Source of the DNA: Actinomycetales bacterium
GTDB lineage: Bacteria > Actinomycetota > Actinomycetes > Actinomycetales > Actinomycetaceae
NCBI GenBank assembly: GCA_012513625.1
Contig: JAAZBW010000186.1
Span: 1 to 6,527 of the forward strand
Reading direction: 5' to 3'
DNA length: 6,527 nt
Of the stretch, positions 1 through 5,696 are shown piece after piece. The notes beneath the pieces were generated by a model, which saw only the letters and a program-made list of their open reading frames with translations, was not told where the DNA came from and did no database searches. Position numbers and translations under genes: made by a program. Position 1 is the first letter of the stretch. Each line of letters begins with the position of its first letter.

Positions 1-467
1 ACCCGGCCAATCTCCACCAGGGCTGGATCGCCCGGAAGGACGCCGCCGCGGTGCCCGTCGCAATCGATCTCGACGAGGGCCGGGCTTGCCACGCCGGCCT
101 CTCCGCAGAATGCCGCGAGGGCCTCCGCCTGCGCGAGGCTGTCCAGCAGGACCGTCATGGCCACGCCCCGATCCACGAGGGCCCGCACGCGCGCCAGCTT
201 GTGCGGGTCGATCCCCACGGCGTAGAGGACGTCCGTCCAGCCGGCGTCGGCGAACCGCTCGGCCTCCGCCAGGGTGGACACGGTGATGGGGCCCGTGCCG
301 CCGCCGTAGGCGCGGGTTGCCACCTCCACGGCCTTCGCCGTCTTCACGTGCAGTCGCAGCGGCACCCCACGCTGGTCGAGGTGTGCGCGCAGGCGCGCAA
401 TGTTGGCGTCCACCCGGTCGAGGTCGAGCGCGAGGAAGGGGGTCCCGGGATCGCGGAGGCTGGTCAT
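1..467 (-). CDS. D-serine dehydratase/D-threonine aldolase-like PLP enzyme (fold type III), C-terminus missing
   Basis: The first 155 codons are in the window; the gene runs off the left edge. The N-terminus reads TPFLALDLDRVDANIARLR, the usual opening of the alanine-racemase-like barrel shared by D-serine dehydratase (DSD1), D-threonine aldolase and D-3-hydroxyaspartate aldolase. LHVKTAKAVEVA (residues 39-50) corresponds to the family motif around the PLP lysine, so Lys42 is the likely Schiff-base residue. Further matches are STLAEAERFADAG and VEIDCDGHRGG near the end of the visible part. The C-terminal His/Cys metal-ligand region lies outside the window, so metal dependence cannot be judged. 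In the family these enzymes deaminate or cleave D-amino acids or beta-hydroxy-D-amino acids in the cytoplasm. The ATG overlaps the upstream stop as ATGA, with AGCAGG seven bases before it. Family is secure; dehydratase versus aldolase activity and the substrate are open. Confidence 0.85.
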   Translation of the reverse strand, partial: MTSLRDPGTPFLALDLDRVDANIARLRAHLDQRGVPLRLHVKTAKAVEVATRAYGGGTGPITVSTLAEAERFADAGWTDVLYAVGIDPHKLARVRALVDRGVAMTVLLDSLAQAEALAAFCGEAGVASPALVEIDCDGHRGGVLPGDPALVEIGR

Positions 468-1414
468 GCGCGCGCCTGCTGACCGGCCGTGTCCGGGGAG
501 CCCTGACCTGCGGCGGCAAGGAGCGCGCGCGCGAGCGAGAGGTCCTGGAGGGCGAAGCCGGAACTGTCGAAGACCGTGACCTCCTGATCGGTGCCGCGCC
601 CCGGAGCGGTGCCGCGGAGCACGTCCCCGAGCGGGGTCACCGTGGTGGAGGCCGGCACGAGCCGGAACTCGCCGATCGTGCGGCTCTGCTCCTCGATGTC
701 ACAGAACAGCCGCGTGTGCTCGGAGGAGTACAACTCCACCGGCAGTTCCTGTTTGCCGGAGCCGTCCGCACCCATCGCGGAGATGTGGGTGCCGGGCCGC
801 ACCCAGTCCGCCTCCATGAGGGCCGAGGTGGACGTGGTGGCTGTGGAGATCACGTCCGCATTCTCCACGGCGTCGCGAACCGGCACGACCCTCACGGCAA
901 TCCCGAGCTTCTCCGCGAGCCGCCGTGCGAGGTCCGCCGCCCTCTCTGGGTTCCGCCCCGCAACGAGGACGGTCTCGATCGGCCGCACCCGCACCACCGC
1001 GGCGGCCTCGTAGAACGCCTGGTTGCCCGTGCCCAGCACGGCGAGGGTGCTCGCGTCCGGACGGGCGAGGGTCTGAACTGCGAGGGCGTCCGCCGCGGCC
1101 GTGCGGTACGCGTTCGCGGCCGCCGCCTCCACCACGGCGGAGATCCGCCCCGTCCGGGGATCCAACAGGATGACGGAGGACCCGTGCCTCGTGAGTCCGA
1201 GCTCCTCGTTCCCCGGCCAGTAGGAACCGATCTTCACTCCCACCGAGCCTGCCGTGCTCCCGGACTTCAACGTGAACCGCTCGCCCTCCCGGGCCCCGTA
1301 GCCGATCACCACGGGAAACGTGCGGCCGGCTGCCGTGAACGCCTCCCGTGCGGCCCCCAGCGCCACCTCCTCGGTGACGAGCCGGCTTGTCTCGGCCTCA
1401 TTCAGAAACTGCAT
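464..1414 (-). CDS. Ornithine cyclodeaminase/mu-crystallin family NAD(P)-dependent enzyme
   Basis: This 316-residue protein has the family's usual length. Visible features are FTLKSGS (Lys50), VGVKIGSYWPGN (Lys61), YRTAAADALA (Arg104), a Rossmann motif GTGNQA (128-133), MGADGSGKQEL (Asp217, aligned with the catalytic Asp of Pseudomonas ornithine cyclodeaminase) and the C-terminal FDSSGFALQDL. An Arg follows the second Rossmann strand (VLVAGRNPERA) where NAD enzymes often carry Asp, so NADPH preference is plausible (inference). The family includes ornithine cyclodeaminase, archaeal alanine dehydrogenase, L-arginine dehydrogenase DauB, iminosuccinate reductase BhcD and EutC; most add or remove an amino group through an imine. 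MGAD-x-x-GKQEL is not specific to one activity. The gene overlaps the regulator upstream by 17 bases and the next gene by 4, with AGGGAGA nine bases before the ATG. It is almost certainly co-translated with its neighbours. Substrate unknown. Confidence 0.92.
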   Translation of the reverse strand: MQFLNEAETSRLVTEEVALGAAREAFTAAGRTFPVVIGYGAREGERFTLKSGSTAGSVGVKIGSYWPGNEELGLTRHGSSVILLDPRTGRISAVVEAAAANAYRTAAADALAVQTLARPDASTLAVLGTGNQAFYEAAAVVRVRPIETVLVAGRNPERAADLARRLAEKLGIAVRVVPVRDAVENADVISTATTSTSALMEADWVRPGTHISAMGADGSGKQELPVELYSSEHTRLFCDIEEQSRTIGEFRLVPASTTVTPLGDVLRGTAPGRGTDQEVTVFDSSGFALQDLSLARALLAAAGQGSPDTAGQQARA

Positions 1415-2063
1415 CCGCGGTGGTCTCCCTCAGTGCTCGTAGGTGGTTGTAGTAGCCGGCGCGCGAGATGCCGAGCCTGGCGGCCACGACTCCCGCGGCC
1501 CCCCGCCTCTCGAAGACGCCGACCTCCTCGAGGTCCTGCATCACCTGCAGCCGCGCCTCGCGGTCGAACGCGCGGGCGGGAATGCCCGCCGCACGTTCGC
1601 GTTGCGCCACGATCCGATCCGTGACCGTGGTCAGGTCCGCGTGGAAATCCGTGATCGGGGCGGCAGTCTCGCCGTTCCGGGCGCCGATGATGTCAGAGAG
1701 CGCCTCGGCCGCTCGCCCCAGCGCGGTGACGTCCACGTTGATGCAGAGTGCGCCGAACAGGGCGCCGTCGTCCTCGAACAACGGGATTGTGGTGCTCTTC
1801 ACCAGCGTGCCGTCCGGGGTCCGGGTCACGTAGTTGAGCTCGGTGGCGGCGGCGTCACCCGCCTGCATCACGCGCCTCCCGATGGGGCTCATGCCATCGC
1901 CCACCTCGCGGCCCGTCACGTCTCCGGCGACTGCCACCACCGAGCGCTCGGGATCGCGGTAATCGTGGAGCACCACCTCGCAGGTACGGCCGAACGTGGC
2001 TGCGAGCGGCTCCACGAGTTCCCGCACCGTGCGGAGCACGCGCTCCGCGGACCCGCCCGTCAC
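1398..2063 (-). CDS. YheO/DauR-type PAS-HTH transcriptional regulator
   Basis: The protein has 221 residues. The N-terminal PAS-like YheO domain spans about residues 7-118 and shows CEVVLHDYRDPERSVVAVAGDVTGR, GTLVKSTTIPLFEDDGALFGALCINVDVT and related blocks. The C-terminus (about 184-210) is a helix-turn-helix, GVVAARLGISRAGYYNHL, matching the HTH that accompanies YheO domains. The open frame extends further upstream, but that part is low-complexity and opposite real coding sequence. The GTG at 2063 overlaps the upstream stop as GTGA and has GAGG seven bases before it, so I take it as the start. The family's best-known member, Pseudomonas DauR, represses D-arginine catabolism genes, including dauB, an OCD-family enzyme like the next gene here. 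Its place inside the operon suggests autoregulation and control by a pathway amino acid (inference). The ligand is not predictable. Confidence 0.88.
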   Translation of the reverse strand: MTGGSAERVLRTVRELVEPLAATFGRTCEVVLHDYRDPERSVVAVAGDVTGREVGDGMSPIGRRVMQAGDAAATELNYVTRTPDGTLVKSTTIPLFEDDGALFGALCINVDVTALGRAAEALSDIIGARNGETAAPITDFHADLTTVTDRIVAQRERAAGIPARAFDREARLQVMQDLEEVGVFERRGAAGVVAARLGISRAGYYNHLRALRETTADAVSE

Positions 2064-3199
2064 CGCCGGGCCTCGGCGATCAACTCGGCCACCGTCGTCG
2101 GCGCCTTGAGTCCGGACCCGCTGAGCAGGACCACGGTCTCCTCCGCGCTGTCGATCACCCCGGTGGAGGCGAGCGTGGTGAGGGCGGCGACGGCGGAGGC
2201 GCTCGTGGGTTCGATGAACAGGCCGCTCGAACATGCCGTGTCCAGGGCCCGCACGATCTCCTGCTCGGGGACCGCCACGGTGCCGCCATGGCTCTCGCGG
2301 AGGGCCGCGATCATCTGGGGCAGCCGGAGGGGCCGGGCGATGGCCGTGCCCTCCGCCACGGTGGGAGCCACCTGGCGCTCCACCGGCTGGTCCGTGCCGG
2401 CGCGGAAGCTCGCATCCACGGGAGAGCAGTTGAGGGGCTGGGAGGCGAACAGGCGGGGCATCCGCGTGATCTGGCCAGCGGTGAGGAGCTCACGGAAACC
2501 GAGCCAGCACCCCAGCAGGCTGCTACCGGCGCCCACGGGCACGATCACGTTGTCTGGCGCGCGGAAGCCGAGGTCCTCCCAGAGTTCGTAGGCGAGGGTC
2601 TTGGTGCCCTGCAGGAAGAACGGCTGCCAGTTGTGGCTCGCGTAGAAGGCCTCTCCGCCGGACTGCCGGATCGCCGCGTTCTGGGATTCCACGCGCGGCC
2701 CCTCCACGAGTTCCACCTCGGCACCGTAGGCACGCACCTGGGCGATCTTCGCTGGGGAGGTGGTGGCGGGTGCGAAGATCCGCACCCGCATGCCGCCCGC
2801 GGCGCCGTATCCAGCCACGGAGGAGCCGCCGTTGCCGGAGGAGTCCTCGAGCACGTGGGCGATGCCGCGATCGCGCAGGTAGGAGAGCATCACGCTCGAG
2901 CCGCGATCCTTGAAGCTGCCGGTGGGATTCAGGAAGTCCAGCTTGAAGGAGACACTGCCCAGGCCCGTCCACTCCTTTTCCAGGAGCGGAGTCCGCCCCT
3001 CCTCGAGCGAGATCGGATCGGCGAACTCCACCGGAAGTGCTGCCCGGTAGCGCCAGAGGGAGCCCTCGGCCGAGTCGATCTCCGCGCGGGCCATACCGGG
3101 GCCCGGGTCGATCCAGAGCGGGCGGTGTGAAGCCGAACGCCAGCGGGGTTCCTCGAGGGGGTACTCGGTGTGGTCCACGGGGTCCAGGTACACGGCCAT
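2060..3199 (-). CDS. Threonine-synthase-like PLP-dependent enzyme (fold type II)
   Basis: This 379-residue protein shows SLWRYRAALP and LEEGRTPLLE (about 47-74), then NPTGSFKDRG with the PLP lysine at Lys97, DSSGNGGSSVAGY (about 119-131), a phosphate-binding loop VPVGAGSSLLG, and the C-terminal LLSGSGLK. This arrangement is that of threonine synthase and its paralogs, such as cysteate synthase, rather than serine racemase. The first 45 residues look like the threonine synthase zinc ribbon (HRPLWID where CGGPL is usual) but contain no cysteine. A beta-elimination or replacement on an amino acid with a beta or gamma leaving group is the expected chemistry. Leadership of an operon with an OCD enzyme and a D-amino acid enzyme argues against housekeeping ThrC. 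The ATG at 3199 is chosen because the domain begins there and upstream codons overlap the preceding gene; no Shine-Dalgarno is present, consistent with a leaderless start. Confidence 0.88.
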   Translation of the reverse strand: MAVYLDPVDHTEYPLEEPRWRSASHRPLWIDPGPGMARAEIDSAEGSLWRYRAALPVEFADPISLEEGRTPLLEKEWTGLGSVSFKLDFLNPTGSFKDRGSSVMLSYLRDRGIAHVLEDSSGNGGSSVAGYGAAGGMRVRIFAPATTSPAKIAQVRAYGAEVELVEGPRVESQNAAIRQSGGEAFYASHNWQPFFLQGTKTLAYELWEDLGFRAPDNVIVPVGAGSSLLGCWLGFRELLTAGQITRMPRLFASQPLNCSPVDASFRAGTDQPVERQVAPTVAEGTAIARPLRLPQMIAALRESHGGTVAVPEQEIVRALDTACSSGLFIEPTSASAVAALTTLASTGVIDSAEETVVLLSGSGLKAPTTVAELIAEARR

Positions 3200-3205
3200 G
3201 GACCC

Positions 3206-3234
3206 ATGGTAGACGATGACTGTCCAAGTGTAGA
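3206..3234 (-). promoter_or_regulatory. Candidate leaderless promoter of the four-gene operon
   Basis: Read on the minus strand, TCTACA (3234-3229, four of six matches to TTGACA) is followed after 17 bases by TACCAT (3211-3206, a TAnnnT -10 element). The ATG at 3199 begins six bases after the -10, where transcription would be expected to start. No purine-rich ribosome binding site precedes that ATG. Both facts fit a leaderless mRNA, which is common in actinobacteria. The spacing is good but the motifs are short, so this is a prediction only. Confidence 0.5.
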
Positions 3235-3245
3235 CAGGGTGTCCA
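3221..3245 (-). promoter_or_regulatory. Candidate operator: alternating TGGACA/TGTCTA half-sites
   Basis: On the minus strand this stretch reads TGGACA, three bases, TGTCTA, four bases, TGGACA. Each neighbouring pair forms an imperfect inverted repeat (five of six positions). A GTCTAC occurs here and again 21 bases later (3214-3209), which is two helical turns. The sites cover the putative -35 and part of the spacer, where a bound repressor would block RNA polymerase. The regulator encoded second in the operon is the obvious candidate binder (inference). Confidence 0.4.
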
Positions 3246-3255
3246 TGCGGTGGTG

Positions 3256-3690
3256 TCAGGCCGGGTGCGGGTAGTCGATCGTGAGGAGGGAATCGTCGGG
3301 GACGCCGCGCAGGCGTGCCTCGTCCACCTCGTCCACAGTTACCGAGCGTGCGTGCTGCGGGCGCACGTCCCAGTCCTGCGGACTCCAGGCGCGCAGTATG
3401 GCAAGGCGGGCCACATGGGGGGAGATTTCCGGAAGCTCCCGGATCCACGCGAGCAGAGCCTGTGCGTTCGTCTCGTCATCACGCAGCGGATCGTCCCGAA
3501 GCCCCACGAGCCCATCGCAGTCGCACATGTTGCGGGTGAGGGTGAAGTGCGCGGCGCTCCGCCTAACCCGCCCGGAGGCGATCCTGAACTCCGTGGGCTG
3601 GGGTTCCACGCCGAGCCGTTCCGTGGTGGCGGCACGGAACTCGTCCGTGGACGCCGCCTGATTGACGGCCCAGATGACGGTGGCACACAT
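3256..3690 (-). CDS. Hypothetical protein with a CDCDG motif
   Basis: I do not recognise this 144-residue protein. It begins MCATVIWAVNQAASTDEF and carries NMCDCDGLVG at about residues 54-63, with two cysteines (56, 58) alternating with aspartates, plus Cys2. The rest is mixed and charged, with a likely helix DDETNAQALLAWIREL and a C-terminal half rich in Asp, Glu and Arg. There is no signal peptide or membrane segment, so it should be cytoplasmic. The ATG at 3690 has only a weak GGAC-like element before it. It lies 65 bases downstream of the rtcB-like gene in the same direction, with a hairpin between them, and ends 56 bases before the next operon's start. Codon usage looks like its neighbours, supporting a real gene. 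Metal binding by the cysteines is only a guess. Confidence 0.7.
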   Translation of the reverse strand: MCATVIWAVNQAASTDEFRAATTERLGVEPQPTEFRIASGRVRRSAAHFTLTRNMCDCDGLVGLRDDPLRDDETNAQALLAWIRELPEISPHVARLAILRAWSPQDWDVRPQHARSVTVDEVDEARLRGVPDDSLLTIDYPHPA

Positions 3691-3743
3691 GGCGTCCAGT
3701 GTGACAGCGCGCAGCGTTGACGCCGACTGTGCGCCGCAGGTCA

Positions 3744-3764
3744 GACACCTCCCCGTCAGGTGCC
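3744..3764 (-). terminator. Possible hairpin at the end of the rtcB gene
   Basis: As minus-strand RNA the arms GGCACCU and AGGUGUC can form seven pairs, one of them G-U, around a seven-base loop. The hairpin spans the stop codon of the RNA ligase gene. No U-tract follows, so it is at best a weak or U-less terminator; it could equally be a chance stem that leaves the downstream gene cotranscribed. Confidence 0.3.
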
Positions 3765-4952
3765 CTTGACGTTCACGATCTGGCGCAGCTCGTGGCGCGT
3801 GCGAACCAGCGTGGCCGCATCCTCCATCACCACATCGATCGGCTTGTAGGCCGCCGGGATCTCATCCACCCACGCCCTACCGGGGCGGTAGACGATCCCC
3901 GTCATCGCAGAATCCAGATCGGCGGCCGTGAACCGCCGCCGCGCCTCGGTCCTGCTGAGGGCGCGCCCCGCGCCGTGCGGCGCGGAGTTGAGCGCGAGTT
4001 CGTTCCCGAGGCCCTCCACCACGTAGGAGCGGGCGCCCATCGAGCCGGGGATCAGGCCCGCCCGGCCCCGCGAGGCATCGATCGCGCCCTTGCGGGTGAG
4101 CCACACTCTGCGGCCCTCAATCTCCACCTGCTCGGTGTAGTTGTGATGGCAGTTGATCCGCTCCTGCTCTCCCACATCCGGATCGCCCACGAAATCGGCG
4201 AGCGCCCACGCGAACCGGTCCATCATCTCCTCACGGTTCAACAGCGCGAAGTGCTGCGCCCATCGCAGCTCCCGCAGGTACGCATCGAACTCCCGGGTGC
4301 CCTCCCGCAGGTACGAGTGATCCGTGTGTTCCAGCCTGACGCGCTCGCGCGCGCACTGTTCCTTGGCGGCACGGATGTGGATTCGCGCGATCTGATTCCC
4401 CACGCCCCGCGAGCCGGAGTGGAGGAACATCCACACGCGGTCCTCCTCATCCAGGCACAGCTCGATGAAATGGTTGCCGCCACCGAGCGATCCCAGCTGC
4501 ACCCGCCAGCGCGGCGAGTGGGAGAGGTCCACCGAATCCCTCTCCTCCCACTCCTCCAGCTCCGCAATCCGTGCGGCGGTGAACGGGAAGCGGTCCGTGC
4601 GCTTGTTGTAGTTGCCGGGGGAGAGGGGGATCGCGTGCTCGATCGTGTCCCGGAGCCGCACCAGGTCCCGTTTCCCCAGGTCCGACGACGTGAACCGCGT
4701 ACGTGCCGCGATCATGCCGCAGCCGATATCCACGCCCACGGCGGCGGGAAGCACCACCCCCACCGTGGGGATGACGGTCCCGATGGCGGAGCTCAGCCCC
4801 GCGTGCGCGTCCGGCATGAGTGCGAGGTGCGGATGGATGAACGGCAGTCCTCCGAGCGAGACGGCCTGATCGCGGGCCGTGTCATCCAGCATCGACGCCC
4901 ACGAGAGTACCTTCGGCGAGAGTTGCACGGGAAGGGTGGTGGGGGCGGTCAC
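3756..4952 (-). CDS. rtcB: RtcB-type tRNA-splicing/RNA-repair ligase
   Basis: RtcB joins RNA 3'-phosphate or 2',3'-cyclic phosphate ends to 5'-OH ends, using GTP and Mn2+ through a histidine-GMP intermediate. This 398-residue protein carries all expected motifs: VGVDIGCGM (Asp75, Cys78), SLGGGNHFIEL (His161), FLHSGSRGVGNQIA (His178), CHHNYTE (His269/270), TRKGAIDA, GSMGARSYVV and APHGAGRALSR (His326, the expected GMP acceptor). These parallel Cys78, His168, His185, His281 and His337 of E. coli RtcB. The C-terminus ends in VNVKGT, close to the family's usual VKG end, so the protein is complete. The open frame runs 44 codons further upstream, but GTG at 4952 is preceded by TGAGGAGG with a five-base spacer and is the convincing start. 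No RtcA or archease gene lies beside it, so it appears to be a stand-alone repair ligase. Confidence 0.96.
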   Translation of the reverse strand: MTAPTTLPVQLSPKVLSWASMLDDTARDQAVSLGGLPFIHPHLALMPDAHAGLSSAIGTVIPTVGVVLPAAVGVDIGCGMIAARTRFTSSDLGKRDLVRLRDTIEHAIPLSPGNYNKRTDRFPFTAARIAELEEWEERDSVDLSHSPRWRVQLGSLGGGNHFIELCLDEEDRVWMFLHSGSRGVGNQIARIHIRAAKEQCARERVRLEHTDHSYLREGTREFDAYLRELRWAQHFALLNREEMMDRFAWALADFVGDPDVGEQERINCHHNYTEQVEIEGRRVWLTRKGAIDASRGRAGLIPGSMGARSYVVEGLGNELALNSAPHGAGRALSRTEARRRFTAADLDSAMTGIVYRPGRAWVDEIPAAYKPIDVVMEDAATLVRTRHELRQIVNVKGT

Positions 4953-4957
4953 GAGGG

Positions 4958-4965
4958 CCTCCTCA
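4958..4965 (-). promoter_or_regulatory. Strong Shine-Dalgarno fixing the rtcB GTG start
   Basis: On the minus strand TGAGGAGG ends five bases before the GTG at 4952. It is the best ribosome binding site in the window. It shows that translation starts at this GTG rather than at the in-frame ATG codons at 5084 or 5018. Confidence 0.8.
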
Positions 4966-5088
4966 GGTGGCGAGCGGTCCCAACCATTCTCACCCGGCGT
5001 GCGGAATCGTGCCGTCATCCAGCCCCACCTCGGCAGCCGCCTCCCACCACGCAGCCCCGCGCCATCCCAGGCCGCGTGCTGCACGACG
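4966..5088. other. Leader region upstream of rtcB
   Basis: This gap between the unrecognised gene ending at 5089 and the ribosome binding site of rtcB should contain the rtcB promoter if the gene has its own. I see only a weak -10-like GAGAAT on the minus strand, near 4985-4990, without a convincing -35. An 11-base palindrome, CGTGC-T-GCACG, sits at 5075-5085 just after the preceding stop. No reliable terminator is visible, so read-through from the upstream gene is possible. Confidence 0.3.
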
Positions 5089-5523
5089 TCAGGCCGCCCG
5101 GAGCACCGGGATCGGGCCCACGCTGATGTCCACCACCTCGGACATGTTCGCCACGAACACGCCCACCACCTCCGTGCCGCCGGCGGTGAACTGCGTGGCC
5201 GCCGTGTCCCGCCAGCGGCGGAGCACGTGCGGCGCGATCCACCTCTCGCTTCCGAACGCCACGATCGCCTTGGGAATGCCGAGCTGCGCGAGGTGACGCA
5301 GGGTCCGCTCCCGCTCGGGGTCCGGGCAGCGCCAGTCCACCCCTCCGATCACGATCGGCCCCACGTCCCGAGGTACGATCCCGTCCTCGCCTGCTGGGAT
5401 CAGGAGGAGCGAATCGGCGGCCCGATCCGTTTCCCGGAAGAAGAGGTCCACCAGATCAGGGGCAAGCCCCGGCGTGGTGATGGGCAGTGTGATGAAGTTC
5501 TTGGGCAGGTCCTCGAATGTCAT
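5089..5523 (-). CDS. Hypothetical cytoplasmic protein, 144 residues
   Basis: I do not recognise the family. The protein begins MTFEDLPKNFITLPITTPGLAPDLVDLFF. It has an alternating strand/helix character, with hydrophobic strands SLLLIPAG, VGPIVIGGVDW, KAIVAFGSERW and TEVVGVFVAN, helical stretches between them, and the ending VDISVGPIPVLRAA. This suggests a small alpha/beta fold without signal peptide or membrane segment. The start is uncertain: ATG at 5523 is chosen because recognisable folded sequence begins there, but no good ribosome binding site precedes it, and an in-frame ATG at 5607 would add 28 low-complexity residues. It lies 173 bases after the aquaporin gene and 136 before rtcB, all in one direction. 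Nothing in the sequence links its role to either neighbour. Confidence 0.7.
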   Translation of the reverse strand: MTFEDLPKNFITLPITTPGLAPDLVDLFFRETDRAADSLLLIPAGEDGIVPRDVGPIVIGGVDWRCPDPERERTLRHLAQLGIPKAIVAFGSERWIAPHVLRRWRDTAATQFTAGGTEVVGVFVANMSEVVDISVGPIPVLRAA

Positions 5524-5696
5524 GGCCCCATGCTGCCGGAGCCCCCGCCCCGCTGCGCCGGTTCTCCACAGGGCGCCAACGTCCACGCCGCTTCCACGTG
5601 ACCGCATGGTGTGCCTGGCCACGCCACCTTCGCGTGGTCCGACGACGGGTGGTCGCCTCGGCGTCGTGCCCTCACCCGCGTCTGTGGACAGAACTG
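5524..5696. other. Intergenic gap with small inverted repeats
   Basis: This stretch separates the aquaporin gene from the next gene. Near the aquaporin stop it has GACAG-AA-CTGTC (5687-5698) and an overlapping TCTGT-GG-ACAGA (5681-5692); both have spacers too short for a stable hairpin, so they look more like protein-binding palindromes or chance. TTCTCCACA at 5562-5570 and CTGTCCACA (minus strand, 5691-5683) resemble DnaA boxes. A CACGTG palindrome occurs at 5595-5600. No clear terminator with a U-tract is visible. Confidence 0.3.

Noticed and set aside
317..1624. Long open frame on the plus strand opposite the OCD-like and regulator genes.
   Set aside because: Its translation is Arg/Pro/Gly-rich low-complexity sequence and it lies opposite two genes with clear family motifs; such open antisense frames are expected at this GC content.
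2064..2234. Longer N-terminus for the YheO-type regulator, starting at an ATG at 2234.
   Set aside because: The extra 57 residues are Arg/Gly-rich, overlap the end of the PLP enzyme out of frame, and lack family similarity; the GTGA junction with GAGG upstream is the better start.
3200..3448. Longer N-terminus for the threonine-synthase-like enzyme.
   Set aside because: The extension overlaps the neighbouring gene and the promoter region and reads as low-complexity sequence with no family match.
3717..5126. Plus-strand open frame of 469 codons opposite rtcB.
   Set aside because: The opposite strand encodes an unmistakable complete RtcB; the plus frame has no recognisable domain and a His/Arg/Pro-biased composition typical of antisense shadows.
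5562..5691. Two DnaA-box-like sequences (TTCTCCACA and CTGTCCACA) in one intergenic gap, suggesting an origin or DnaA-titration site.
   Set aside because: Each deviates from consensus, TCCACA occurs elsewhere in the window (for example near 3333 inside a gene), and there is no AT-rich region or dnaA/dnaN neighbour.
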